This document shows, piece by piece, positions 1 to 8,350 of a DNA stretch of 64,000 nt; the first letter of the stretch is position 1, and each line of letters starts with the position of its first letter. Source of the DNA: Dehalobacter sp. CP (GTDB lineage Bacteria; Bacillota_B; Desulfitobacteriia; Desulfitobacteriales; Syntrophobotulaceae); NCBI GenBank assembly GCA_009910795.1, contig VMEE01000093.1, forward strand, positions 153,759 to 217,758, given 5' to 3'. The notes beneath the pieces were generated by a model. That model was not told where the DNA came from. It saw nothing but the letters and a program-made list of their open reading frames with translations, and did no database searches. A program made the position numbers and the translations under genes.

Positions 1-861
1 GGCAATCCGGAAAGAGTCTGGAATATTATTCTTAGCGCTAATATTGAATCCCCGATGTTTTGGGATACTGTGATTTTAGCAGCCTATGTTGTCATCGGCA
101 TTGTATTTACACGTCAGTTAATTATGGCGGAACAGGGCGAAAAAGAGGAGAAGGCCTTGTACGGCATTTCTCTGGTAGCCTTTATTGCGGGTTTATTCGT
201 GACGGTTACCTCCTTCGCCTTCTCGATGCAGGTAGCCAGACCCTTGTGGAATAACCCGGTAGAACCGCTGTCATTTTTGGCGGCAGCCCTAGTGGCAGCG
301 TTGGCATTGCTGATTATCCTCTTTGCGATACTTAATAAGAGCGGTTATATAGAGATAAGCAACGAAAAACTATCTAAACTGGGCAAGCTGGCCGGAGCAT
401 TTCTCGCGGTCGAATTGATGGTAGTCTTCGGTGAAGCAGCGATCGGTTTGTATGCCGGTGCTGGAGATGAATATAAGATCCTTAACTGGTTGGTACTCGG
501 TAAAGGGGCACCACTCTTCTGGATAGAACTAATTGCTATTGCAACAGGTGTGGTTCTCCTGCTCAACAAGGGAACGCTCGTCGCAGGAGCGGGGGTCGGG
601 ATTCTTGCGATCTTCATGATTAAATACACACTTTTACAGGCCCAATTACTTAATCCACTGCTTTCTTATCCCGGTCCTGAAGGTTACGTTAGCGGTCAGG
701 GAATCTACCTACCTTCAATAATTGAAATCGGACTAGCAGTAGGTATTATTGCCTTGGGTTGTCTACTGGTCATGATCGGTCTCAATAAGCTTGATCTCGG
801 TGCGAACACTAATCAAAGCCTGGATAAACATAGGCTTGGCGCGAGATCTGAGCAGGCTTAG
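1..861 (+). CDS. NrfD/PsrC-family membrane anchor subunit (5'-truncated by window)
   Basis: Integral membrane quinol-oxidising subunit of a complex iron-sulfur molybdoenzyme (NrfD/PsrC/DmsC type). The frame is open to base 1 without a start, and residues before the first Met (ending in NIESP) belong to the same protein, so the N-terminus lies upstream. The visible part is almost entirely hydrophobic, with about seven predicted helices separated by short polar loops. In the family this subunit passes electrons from menaquinol to an FeS subunit and then to a catalytic subunit outside the membrane. The TorD chaperone gene follows after 118 bases, which supports a molybdoenzyme operon whose catalytic and FeS subunits are off the left edge. 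The substrate cannot be inferred from this subunit. Confidence 0.85.
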   Translation, partial: GNPERVWNIILSANIESPMFWDTVILAAYVVIGIVFTRQLIMAEQGEKEEKALYGISLVAFIAGLFVTVTSFAFSMQVARPLWNNPVEPLSFLAAALVAALALLIILFAILNKSGYIEISNEKLSKLGKLAGAFLAVELMVVFGEAAIGLYAGAGDEYKILNWLVLGKGAPLFWIELIAIATGVVLLLNKGTLVAGAGVGILAIFMIKYTLLQAQLLNPLLSYPGPEGYVSGQGIYLPSIIEIGLAVGIIALGCLLVMIGLNKLDLGANTNQSLDKHRLGARSEQA

Positions 862-979
862 TCAGAGAATATCTCTTTTTTCGGCAAACCGGCAGGCTGA
901 TTGGTTTCAGCCTGCCGGTAAAGCAATTAATAATTAAGCGGTAAAATCTTCAATATAGAAAATGGATAGGAGAGAAAAA

Positions 980-1690
980 ATGGTAAACACGCAAGAAGTA
1001 AACACGCAAGAACAAGAAATTCGAAGATCTTTGGCAGCATCCGATATGTATCAATTGTTGTCTATGTTTTTTCGCCTACCCACAGTGGAAATGGCTACTG
1101 CCTTGTTAAACGGAAGTCTAGCGGAAGATGTTATAGCTATTTACTGCGAGCTGAATTTCTCAATAGAAGAGATTCAACACATTAAAACCAAATTTACAAC
1201 GTTCCAGAATGATGAAAAGACAAAGGAAGAGCTTCTTACAGAGATACGCCAAGAGTATACACGATTGTTTACCAATCCGAAAAAACCGGCAATGGATATC
1301 TATGAAACATTGTTTTGCTTTAATCCCGAAAAGAATGAAGGAAGCCCCAGTCTTTTCATTAGCCCGGCGGCTCTTGATGCAGAGCGTTGTTATAAGAAGG
1401 CTGGACTAATGATGACTAAGGAGGTCAACGAACCTGGTGACCATATGTCCACTGAGATGGAATTCATGATGTATCTTTATCTGGAAAAGGCCAGAGCCTT
1501 ACAGGAAAACAATCAAGAAAAACTTGATAGGAGAGAGGCGGAAATCCAAGAATTTTCAGAAGTACATTTGAAGAAATGGGCAAAACAGTTCTTTAATCAT
1601 TGCATTACCTTAAGTAACAGCGAGGTTTACCGTACTCTCGGAGAAATAGGAAGCGCTTTTATGCGAGAAATGCTGGTTAAAAACTATTAA
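980..1690 (+). CDS. TorD/DmsD-family molybdoenzyme maturation chaperone
   Basis: Cytoplasmic chaperone that binds the twin-arginine leader and apo-form of a molybdopterin oxidoreductase before export. The all-helical protein (236 aa) carries the family hallmark around residues 153-170: EPGDHMSTEMEFMMYLYLEK, close to the E-x-x-DH-x-x-x-E-x-EFM signature. I chose ATG 980 rather than the in-frame ATG 962, because AGGAGAG at 968-974 sits six bases before 980 and the upstream ATG has no ribosome binding site. It is followed after 30 bases by a polyferredoxin gene. Its presence predicts a Tat-exported molybdoenzyme encoded just upstream of the window. Confidence 0.88.
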   Translation: MVNTQEVNTQEQEIRRSLAASDMYQLLSMFFRLPTVEMATALLNGSLAEDVIAIYCELNFSIEEIQHIKTKFTTFQNDEKTKEELLTEIRQEYTRLFTNPKKPAMDIYETLFCFNPEKNEGSPSLFISPAALDAERCYKKAGLMMTKEVNEPGDHMSTEMEFMMYLYLEKARALQENNQEKLDRREAEIQEFSEVHLKKWAKQFFNHCITLSNSEVYRTLGEIGSAFMREMLVKNY

Positions 1691-1720
1691 AAATTTCTCC
1701 TAAGAAATAGGGGTGTTTGC

Positions 1721-2863
1721 ATGAGATTCGAAAAAGGTTTTTCGATTAAGATAGCCGAGAATAGATGTTTAAACCAGACTCATCATGCAGTAGAATGCAA
1801 TCATTGCATAGAGAATTGTCCCTCAAAGGCTATTTTATTACATGAACATAGCGTTTATCTGAATAAAGACTTATGTTGTGGTTGTGGGTTATGTTTTAAT
1901 GATTGTCCAACCCAGGTCTTTAGCTCCAGTCTATGGGATGAGACCTCAATAGTGGAAGAAGTAGAGGAACAGAAATGGAAAGCTACAGAGTTTTTTTGTG
2001 GTAAACATTCGTCTCCTTTTAATAAAGACAAGACGTGGAAAATGGGAGCAGTACAATTACCGGCTTGTCTAAGTATGATTTCTAAGGGAGCTTGGTATGA
2101 ATTCGGCTTAAAAACAGCAATTGAACTCCATTTGGACCAGTGTGAGGGGTGTTCTATGTCTTGCACTTTATCCCGGTTGGACTTCAATGTAGGGACAGCG
2201 GCTGAATGGTTGGAGGCTTCAGGGTGTACACCGGAAATCAGCTATATACACCAGAGTAGTAAGGGTAAAACCAAAAAAAATCTTAAAGCGATCGAAACCG
2301 GACTCAAAGTTACTTCACGACGGGATTTGTTTTTGTCTGTGATAGGCAAAGGCAGGCAGATAAGCGAAAACATACGTAACAATACAAAATCTTTCTCTAA
2401 GGAACGTGATCAAGAACGACGAAATAGTTATTTGCCTGATTGGCAGAAACGTCTGGCTGAAGTGTATCCTAATAACAGGATTAAAGGCGCTTCTCCAGCT
2501 TATTGGCCAACAATTCAAATAAATGACAAATGCGTAAATTGTGGAATGTGTACTAATTTTTGTCCCTCAAAGACCTTGAAAAATACTGTAGAAGGCGGTA
2601 TCTGTACGCGCTATTTTACCAGTGGGTTGTGTTTGGACTGCCGGATTTGCCAATTGTTTTGTCCGAGAGAGGCTATAAGCAGAGACAGGGAAAAAGTTGA
2701 GAAACCCTTTGAAGCAACTACACTCTTCAGTGCGGCTGCTATAAAATGCCGGCGATGCACGAGTATTACCTTTGATAATACCAGGCATTTATGTTATTGG
2801 TGCCGGGAAGAAACCGCTATTGATGATGAGATTAAAGAAAAATACAGAAAACTATTACTTTAG
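1721..2863 (+). CDS. Polyferredoxin: 4Fe-4S cluster protein with two ferredoxin modules
   Basis: Electron-transfer protein of 380 aa. The N-terminal module has two clusters: CNHCIENCP and CCGCGLCFNDCP (residues about 27-65). A central segment holds CEGCSMSC. A second ferredoxin module near residues 271-320 has CVNCGMCTNFCP and CLDCRICQLFCP, followed by a C-terminal CRRC...CYWC pair that may bind one more metal. There is no signal peptide or membrane helix, so it is cytoplasmic or soluble. It starts at ATG 1721 behind AGGGGTG and ends 14 bases before the NosR-like gene, so the two are probably co-transcribed. The likely role is to carry electrons to or from the membrane flavoprotein downstream; its partner is not proven by sequence. 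Confidence 0.8.
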   Translation: MRFEKGFSIKIAENRCLNQTHHAVECNHCIENCPSKAILLHEHSVYLNKDLCCGCGLCFNDCPTQVFSSSLWDETSIVEEVEEQKWKATEFFCGKHSSPFNKDKTWKMGAVQLPACLSMISKGAWYEFGLKTAIELHLDQCEGCSMSCTLSRLDFNVGTAAEWLEASGCTPEISYIHQSSKGKTKKNLKAIETGLKVTSRRDLFLSVIGKGRQISENIRNNTKSFSKERDQERRNSYLPDWQKRLAEVYPNNRIKGASPAYWPTIQINDKCVNCGMCTNFCPSKTLKNTVEGGICTRYFTSGLCLDCRICQLFCPREAISRDREKVEKPFEATTLFSAAAIKCRRCTSITFDNTRHLCYWCREETAIDDEIKEKYRKLLL

Positions 2864-2877
2864 ATGGTGGGAGTTAA

Positions 2878-4176
2878 GTGAATAAGGAGAAGCAAAGAGA
2901 CAAAAAGCTCATAGGTATTACGGTATTGCTACTCATTTTTGCTGTCATTTATCAACATTTTGCTAACGAAAAAGATACCTTGTCGGTTCTAAGACAGGGA
3001 GAACCGGCGGCAGCACGTTTTGAAAATGCAGGTGGAAACTATCCCAGCTATAAATTATGGGATGCCCAAGAAAACTTTTTGGGATACGGTGTAATTGCCG
3101 GTGCTTCTGGTTATGGCGGCAAACTCTCAGTACTCAGTGTCTTGAATCCGGCAGGACAAATCACCAAGGTTTCTCTAACCGAAAATAGTGAAACGCCTTT
3201 GTACTTGAATAAAGTCCTAGCCACTGGATTTTTGCAAAAGATTCTTGGAAGAAATCCTGAGCAAGGATTTGGGGATATCAATGCGGTGTCCGGAGCAACC
3301 ATAACTTCGGAAGCGATTATTGCTGCGGTGCAAAAGGGTTCGGTCCAAATAGCGAATGAGCAACTGGGTATGAAAATTCCCAACGATGATGGCGTTAATC
3401 CAACCTGGAAGGATATGGCGGCCCTAGCCTTAGTTTTGACGGCAATCATTTGCTCTGCCAGAAAGATTAAAAAGTTACGCCCATGGCTGTTATTTTTATC
3501 CGTAATTTTCATTGGATTTATTTTAAATAATTCTTTAACTTTCAGTAACTTTGTCAGTCTTTTCTCGGGTAACCTGCCGTCATTTGTAGAACGCCCGATT
3601 TGGTACCTGATGGTACCCGGTATCCTGATTATTACGCTGTTCCGGGGGGAGAATTTTTATTGCAGTTGGCTTTGTCCTTTTGGTGCGGTTCAGGAGGGAA
3701 TATATCGCAGTCTAAACCTGTTTAAGTTTTCCCCTTCTCAAAACATCCAATCAAAAGTCGGTAAATATCGCTGGTGGATGTTGTGGGTAGCGGCCATGAC
3801 CGCGTTAATTTTTAATAATGCCGGGATTGCCAGCTACGAACCGTTCTCTGTTTGCTTTGACGGCAGTGGGAATATTGCTCAATGGATCATCATGTCGATC
3901 ATCCTGTTGATGTCAATTGCTTTGTTTCGTTTCTGGTGCCATAGTTTTTGTCCAGTAGGTTTGATGCTGGATTTTATGGCGCGCCTTCAACGGAAATTAA
4001 AGAGAAAGAAAATAGAGATTAGGGAAAATGCAAATTGTAATCATTGTGACAATGCTTCTTGTCCCCAAAAGATTTCCGGGATGAGTCGACAGGATAAGTT
4101 ATACCTTGTTCTTGTTTCCATAGTAAATATAATCATTCTTATTGCTTTATTACTTAATATTAGCAGTATGTCCTAG
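2878..4176 (+). CDS. NosR/PceC-like membrane flavo-iron-sulfur protein
   Basis: Membrane protein of 432 aa combining a peripheral FMN-binding domain with a polytopic 4Fe-4S domain, as in NosR and the reductive dehalogenase accessory PceC/CprC. After an N-terminal anchor (residues 11-28) comes the FMN_bind domain, with SGAT at 138-141; in this family the Thr carries covalently bound FMN, added by ApbE. About five more helices follow, with CSWLCPFGAVQEG and CHSFCPVGLM on the cytoplasmic side and a CNHCDNASCP motif near residue 386. Start is GTG 2878 behind GGTGGGAG. The neighbours suggest it moves electrons across the membrane for maturation or activity of the upstream reductase. No apbE gene is in the window. 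Confidence 0.85.
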   Translation: MNKEKQRDKKLIGITVLLLIFAVIYQHFANEKDTLSVLRQGEPAAARFENAGGNYPSYKLWDAQENFLGYGVIAGASGYGGKLSVLSVLNPAGQITKVSLTENSETPLYLNKVLATGFLQKILGRNPEQGFGDINAVSGATITSEAIIAAVQKGSVQIANEQLGMKIPNDDGVNPTWKDMAALALVLTAIICSARKIKKLRPWLLFLSVIFIGFILNNSLTFSNFVSLFSGNLPSFVERPIWYLMVPGILIITLFRGENFYCSWLCPFGAVQEGIYRSLNLFKFSPSQNIQSKVGKYRWWMLWVAAMTALIFNNAGIASYEPFSVCFDGSGNIAQWIIMSIILLMSIALFRFWCHSFCPVGLMLDFMARLQRKLKRKKIEIRENANCNHCDNASCPQKISGMSRQDKLYLVLVSIVNIIILIALLLNISSMS

Positions 4177-4224
4177 TTTAGATTCACAAAAAAAGAATGG
4201 GTATCGGAATGTCCGAGCTCATGC

Positions 4225-4340
4225 TTATATTCATAACTGGGATAAAAACAGGCGTATTGCCATCTTCATCTGACATCAAATATTTTCCTTCTGTTATGAA
4301 AAAACTGGTGGACAATGACTTGTTCATCAGTTTCTTTTAA
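4225..4340 (-). pseudogene. Relic of a DNRLRE-protein paralogue (internal deletion)
   Basis: Bases 4225-4275 match 7076-7126 at 47 of 51 positions, and 4280-4340 match about 8167-8226; in the intact locus these two blocks are about 1.04 kb apart. On the minus strand the first block encodes DGNTPVFIPVMNI, the C-terminal motif of the protein at 6996-8072. The second block is that gene's 5' flank with its hairpin. The simplest reading is a second copy of the gene from which almost the whole coding region has been deleted. Confidence 0.7.
4299..4338. terminator. Bidirectional hairpin terminator within the relic
   Basis: AAACTGGTGGACA (4302-4314) pairs with TGTTCATCAGTTT (4321-4333), with A-rich and T-rich flanks on both sides. 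It could terminate the respiratory operon ending at 4176 as well as minus-strand transcripts. It is the diverged copy of the hairpin at 8183-8228. Confidence 0.55.
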
Positions 4341-4408
4341 AGATTAGTTTCAATCTAGTATTCATTTATTATTCACATTGGATAGCGTAAATGGTTTTGT
4401 CAAAATTA

Positions 4409-4933
4409 TTAGATCAAACGTACATTCATATTCACGGTTGGATGATCTTCAATGGAATCTTGGATGAGATTATTACTATAGGATTTTTGGGATTTTTGGT
4501 GTTTTAGATAATGAGCATAGTGTTGCAGCCATAAGGCATGAAATTCCTTATCAATCTTAAAGTCTAGGAGCTTATCTAATAAATCTGAATTTAGATTTTC
4601 TTCTACTAAGTCGGCGTATATTTCCAATATCTGATTTTCTAAAGCAAACCCAATCTTACAGATATTTTCCTGCCCGGCTAATTCAATCGCCTCCCCGATA
4701 ATGCTCCCGGCAATGTCGGCAATACTTGCTGTGATTAGCGGGATGTCTACGTTATGTTCACGAAAAAGCTCAGTAAAAAATTTGGCATGCTTTTTATCAG
4801 CTTCAACGATTTTGAATAGAGCTTTGTTAAATACCGGGTCGTCGTTTTCAGACAATTGGGACTGATAATAATGGATCTGAAGGTTCTCCAACTCGTAGAT
4901 CCTTTTTAATTTTGCTGTTCGTTTTTCATCCAT
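4409..4933 (-). CDS. Ferritin-like four-helix protein
   Basis: Small soluble protein (174 aa), almost entirely helical. It has the spaced Glu and ExxH-like pattern of the ferritin/rubrerythrin superfamily: E16 in YELENLQIHYY, E44-x-x-x-K-H near residue 49, then ENQILEIYADLVEE and LQHYAHYLKH. These residues could form a di-iron site in four-helix-bundle enzymes. There is no rubredoxin tail. The start ATG has AGGAG in the preceding bases (4940-4945). The gene is monocistronic on the minus strand, with a tandem 20-bp repeat directly upstream. Its exact activity (iron storage, peroxide reduction, or a structural role) cannot be told from the sequence. Confidence 0.6.
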   Translation of the reverse strand: MDEKRTAKLKRIYELENLQIHYYQSQLSENDDPVFNKALFKIVEADKKHAKFFTELFREHNVDIPLITASIADIAGSIIGEAIELAGQENICKIGFALENQILEIYADLVEENLNSDLLDKLLDFKIDKEFHALWLQHYAHYLKHQKSQKSYSNNLIQDSIEDHPTVNMNVRLI

Positions 4934-4946
4934 TTTAAATCTCCTA

Positions 4947-4986
4947 TAGAAGAGTAAGTATTCATTTAGAAGAGTAAGTATTCATT
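4947..4986. repeat. Perfect 2 x 20-bp tandem repeat
   Basis: TAGAAGAGTAAGTATTCATT occurs twice head to tail, immediately upstream of the ferritin-like gene on the minus strand. The first unit touches its ribosome binding site. It may be a slippage duplication or a duplicated regulatory site. Confidence 0.85.
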
Positions 4987-5217
4987 AGTTTTCTCTGGTT
5001 TTATAAAAATTATTTGCCAATTATCTTTCAAATTGCATGCCGAGAATAATGGCACTATCTCATAAATCAGATCAAATTGATTTCACTAAGCAAGAAATGT
5101 TGGATACTGCGATAAAATTTATTGCTTAGTTGGCAGAATAACAAAAAATTGGTATTGATACCCGCGGTAATAAGTGGTATGTTTTTTATGGCACAAAATC
5201 AAAATGGGGTGAATGTA

Positions 5218-6774
5218 ATGGTTGAAAAAAAGAGAAAGAAGAAAAAACTGAAAAAAGTTTTTATGATCATAGCACTGGTAATCGCAGGCATTGTTGCCGG
5301 GACGGCAGCATTTGCCTTCTATTTCGCGAAGGGAGGCAATCTGCCCGGCGACAGTGTGAATTTGAACGATCGGGTCAGTATTCTTTTGATAGGGACGGAT
5401 AAAAGGCCAGGGGCAAGTTCTTACAATTCGGACTCGATTATTGTAGCCAGCTTTGACCCGAAGACGAAACTTATTTCCTTACTGTCCATTCCGAGAGACA
5501 CCCGGGTAACGCTCCCCGGATCAAAAAGCTATTGTAAGATCAATGCCGTTCCCATGTTAAAAGGGATTCCGGAGCTGGAAAAACAGGTTACCGAACTGAC
5601 CGGTATTGAGCTGGACGGGTATGTCCTGACGAATTTTAATGGGTTCAAGGACATGATCGATACGCTGGACGGGATCACCATTGACGTGGAAAAAGACATG
5701 AAGTATGAGACCGGGGATAAAGAGGACGGCTATATCAACCTAAAAGCCGGGGTACAGGAATTAGACGGGACAAAAGCGCTCCAATATGCCCGTTTCCGTC
5801 ATGACGCAACCGCCGATATCGGGAGAACCGCCAGGCAGCAGAAAGTACTGACCGCTGTAGGTAAAAAAATGCTTCAGCCTGCCACCATATTAAAATTGCC
5901 CGAGCTAATTCCGGAATTAATGAAGGCTGTGGAAACAGACTTGTCTCTGAAAGATCTCCTAAAACTCGCCGGGGCGGCCAAGTCCTTTGAAGATGCAACG
6001 ATCGTGACCCAAACACTGCCCGGCGATGCGATTAATCTTGACGGGTTAAGCTACTGGGAGGTAAACAGAGACGCAGCCAAAGAAGTCGCTCAGAACCTTC
6101 TTTTGGGTAAAACCACCGATAAAGTCTGGGACAGTACGGTCCTTGCCTCCTTGGATCCGGAAGTTAAATCCCACCTTGCGGCCCCATCTACGGCAGCTGG
6201 GATTGATATACCGGAAATACCCGGCGTAACTGCACCTGAACCGGGAGCGATACCCGTGACGACGATCCAAACGGAGCAGTATTCGGGGACAATCACCTGG
6301 TCGCCTGCCGACAGTACCTTTGTTGCAGGTCAGGAATATACAGCGACGATTACGCTCATTCCTAAAGCAGGGTATACCTTAAAAGGCGTCGGTGCGAACT
6401 TCTTTACCGTACCGGGAGCAACAGCGCATAATGCTGCAGGATCCGGGGTCATTACGGCGGTGTTCCCGGCGTCATCACCTATAGCGTCAGCAGCCACCAT
6501 CGACATTTCGGGAATAGCCGGGGTTACACCGCCCGCACCGGGAGCGGCACCTGTGACAGCGATCACCGAAACGGAGCAGTATACGGGGTCGGTCACCTGG
6601 ACACCGGCCGACGCCCTCTTTGTGGAAGGCCAGCAATACACAGCGACCATCACACTGGTTCCGAAAGAAGGATATACCTTGGAAGGCATTGGCGCAAACT
6701 ATTTCACAGTACCGGGCGCAACAGCGACAAATGCGGCCGGATCAGGGGTCATAACAGCGGTGTTTCTACGATGA
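5218..6774 (+). CDS. LytR-CpsA-Psr (LCP) family protein with two C-terminal surface repeats
   Basis: LCP enzymes attach teichoic acids or other glycopolymers to peptidoglycan at the outer membrane face. A Lys-rich cytoplasmic start and one transmembrane helix precede the LCP domain, which shows ILLIGTDKRPG, SDSIIV, SIPRDTRV and the later ARFRHDATADIGRTARQQ, the expected Asp and Arg residues for polyprenyl-phosphate binding. The tail has two repeats of about 95 residues, each with YTATITL, GYTL and AGSGVITAVF. I prefer ATG 5218 (GGGGTG at 5204-5209) to the upstream TTG at 5122. The second repeat stops abruptly after AVF, exactly where a radical SAM gene relic begins, so the original protein may have had more repeats. 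Confidence 0.85.
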   Translation: MVEKKRKKKKLKKVFMIIALVIAGIVAGTAAFAFYFAKGGNLPGDSVNLNDRVSILLIGTDKRPGASSYNSDSIIVASFDPKTKLISLLSIPRDTRVTLPGSKSYCKINAVPMLKGIPELEKQVTELTGIELDGYVLTNFNGFKDMIDTLDGITIDVEKDMKYETGDKEDGYINLKAGVQELDGTKALQYARFRHDATADIGRTARQQKVLTAVGKKMLQPATILKLPELIPELMKAVETDLSLKDLLKLAGAAKSFEDATIVTQTLPGDAINLDGLSYWEVNRDAAKEVAQNLLLGKTTDKVWDSTVLASLDPEVKSHLAAPSTAAGIDIPEIPGVTAPEPGAIPVTTIQTEQYSGTITWSPADSTFVAGQEYTATITLIPKAGYTLKGVGANFFTVPGATAHNAAGSGVITAVFPASSPIASAATIDISGIAGVTPPAPGAAPVTAITETEQYTGSVTWTPADALFVEGQQYTATITLVPKEGYTLEGIGANYFTVPGATATNAAGSGVITAVFLR

Positions 6775-6944
6775 TGCCGTATACCAATACCGTATTAACC
6801 AGCCGGGGTTGTCCTTTTCAGTGTGAATTTTGCTAAAATAGCGGTGCTTATGTTCATAAAGTATTTTGAAATAAACCGATTAAACATGTAATTCAGAAAG
6901 AAATTGAAGAACTTCCAACAAAACTGCCTTTGAAGTCGGATTGA
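6771..6944 (+). pseudogene. Radical SAM protein relic
   Basis: In the frame of ATG 6771 the peptide MMPYTNTVLTSRGCPFQCEFC reads straight into a TAA at 6834. GCPFQCEFC is the CxxxCxxC radical SAM cluster motif in the context typical of B12-binding radical SAM proteins. Translation past the stop gives NSGAYVHKVF, a TGA at 6867, and NKPIKHVIQKEIEELP, the expected continuation of that family. Both the N-terminal B12-binding domain and the rest of the barrel are missing. This is a non-functional fragment. Confidence 0.8.
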
Positions 6945-6967
6945 AGAGATCCTGATTTCAAAGGCAG
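6924..6967. other. Inverted repeat between the radical SAM relic and the DNRLRE gene
   Basis: CTGCCTTTGAA (6924-6934) and TTCAAAGGCAG (6957-6967) are perfect complements. There is no T-run on the plus strand. It may serve as a weak terminator for the convergent genes on either side. Confidence 0.5.
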
Positions 6968-6995
6968 AATACTGCGTACGGCGGAACGGTTTTGG

Positions 6996-8072
6996 TCACG
7001 TTTTGTTTGTAATGGTGATTCGGGGGAGAGCGGTCTTTTGTCCGCTGCTATTCTGAGTTACCGGGAAAATGGAGGTTATATTCATAACCGGGATAAAGAC
7101 AGGCGTATTGCCATCTGCATCAGACAGGACCAAGATGCCATATTCATTTTTATAAACCAGTCCTGAAGCCTGAACGATAGACCCCAAATACATTTGGACA
7201 TCTGTTGAAACCGGCACATAGTCGTGATAAGCAGTAATCAGGTTTTTGTCACAACCGTCTGGGAACTGTGGCGGGGGCAGGTAGGTGATCGAAGGATCGT
7301 ATACCGTTCCATCGCCTGTATAAATTGCGGCAATGGCATTGAGCGGAATCGCTTCTTGCTGTCCGTTATCAAGCAAAATAAAAATCATTCCATAGGTTCC
7401 TTCGGGGGATACATACAGTTGATACGGAGTTCCGGTGATCGCGGAAGGACTAAAACCTGTTAAAAAAACGGACATGGTATTTGTCGGATACAAGGTGATC
7501 AGCTGCTCAATAAGGTGCGCCAACTGCGCATAGCTGAAGCAAAGCGCGGTATCCGGTTTCACCGGGGTGTAAGTTAAAACTAATCTTGGATCAAATGGTT
7601 CGTAGTTGATGCTATTCGTGGCAACGGCAACGACAGAAGTGCCGTCAGAATTTGTCAGTGCGATGCCGTTGTTGGAATAAGCTCCGTTCAGCCAATCATT
7701 GATCAGCGTTGTGACATCAATTTGGACAGTGGTATATAAATCTTCTGTTGTAATATCAATCCCGGATGGTGTTGCGGTGAAAGCAGGACGTGTATTGTAA
7801 GTCACGGTGGCTGTACTAAATGGATCGGTTACTCTGTTGACAACAAGCGGACTTGGAGCAGCACCGCTTTTAACAATCACAGATAATTCGAGCAAGGCGC
7901 TGTCAACGGAAGTGACCGGTAACACAGGCAAAACAATTTGCAGGAAACTGATGCAGTTTTGAAATGAAGGATCTGTACCGGAATAAACCAGTGGGTAGGA
8001 TGAAAAATTCATGTCGGGCAGGTAAGATGATACGAAAGTCGTATCGGGTATATTCAGGGTTAACGTAGCCAT
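6996..8072 (-). CDS. DNRLRE-domain surface protein
   Basis: Protein of about 358 aa with an N-terminal DNRLRE-type carbohydrate-binding/adhesion beta-sandwich (residues about 1-165). Evidence is the ATVTYNTRP and VTTLINDWLNG blocks characteristic of that domain. The C-terminal part contains two short repeat-like segments, GTYGMIFILLDNGQQEAIPL and YGILVLSDADGNTPVFIPV, a pattern seen in Firmicute coat or surface proteins. There is no classical signal peptide. I use ATG 8072 because AGAAGG lies seven bases upstream, rather than the more distal Met codons. It is transcribed away from the sigma factor gene. A deleted paralogue lies at 4225-4340. A role in spore coat or cell surface is inference. 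Confidence 0.65.
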   Translation of the reverse strand: MATLTLNIPDTTFVSSYLPDMNFSSYPLVYSGTDPSFQNCISFLQIVLPVLPVTSVDSALLELSVIVKSGAAPSPLVVNRVTDPFSTATVTYNTRPAFTATPSGIDITTEDLYTTVQIDVTTLINDWLNGAYSNNGIALTNSDGTSVVAVATNSINYEPFDPRLVLTYTPVKPDTALCFSYAQLAHLIEQLITLYPTNTMSVFLTGFSPSAITGTPYQLYVSPEGTYGMIFILLDNGQQEAIPLNAIAAIYTGDGTVYDPSITYLPPPQFPDGCDKNLITAYHDYVPVSTDVQMYLGSIVQASGLVYKNEYGILVLSDADGNTPVFIPVMNITSIFPVTQNSSGQKTALPRITITNKT

Positions 8073-8182
8073 TTTCATACCTTCTCTCAAAATTAATGAC
8101 TGTAACTGAAAATTCGAGTTTGTACATCATATGCTTTTTGGGACAAGATGTTTCAGGCTACGATTGATATTTCCCTTCTGTT

Positions 8183-8228
8183 ACGAAAAAACCGGTGAAC
8201 AATGACATGTTCATCCGTTTTTTTTTAT
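8183..8228. terminator. Bidirectional hairpin terminator
   Basis: An A-run and CCGGTGAACA pair imperfectly with TGTTCATCCG and a T-run, around the loop ATGACA. U-tracts are possible in both directions. It separates the minus-strand DNRLRE gene from the plus-strand sigma factor leader. Confidence 0.6.
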
Positions 8229-8284
8229 ATAAGTCTGAATATCAGAAAGAGGGTGCAAAGTTCGTCTAGGGTAAGGTTGGGACT

Positions 8285-8314
8285 CTCTGGAAAAGAATGT
8301 GACTTTTTCCAGAG
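8285..8314 (+). promoter_or_regulatory. Stem-loop in the leader of the sigma factor gene
   Basis: CTCTGGAAAA (8285-8294) and TTTTCCAGAG (8305-8314) form a perfect ten-pair hairpin with a ten-base loop, 22 bases before the ribosome binding site. It has no T-run, so an RNA-level role in translation or stability is more likely than termination. Confidence 0.45.
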
Positions 8315-8350
8315 CTCACTCGTTTTATGGATGAAAGGAGAATTTACCCT

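Noticed and set aside
5049..5129. 27-codon plus-strand frame before the LCP gene
   Set aside because: No RBS and no similarity recognised; it overlaps the alternative LCP start region.
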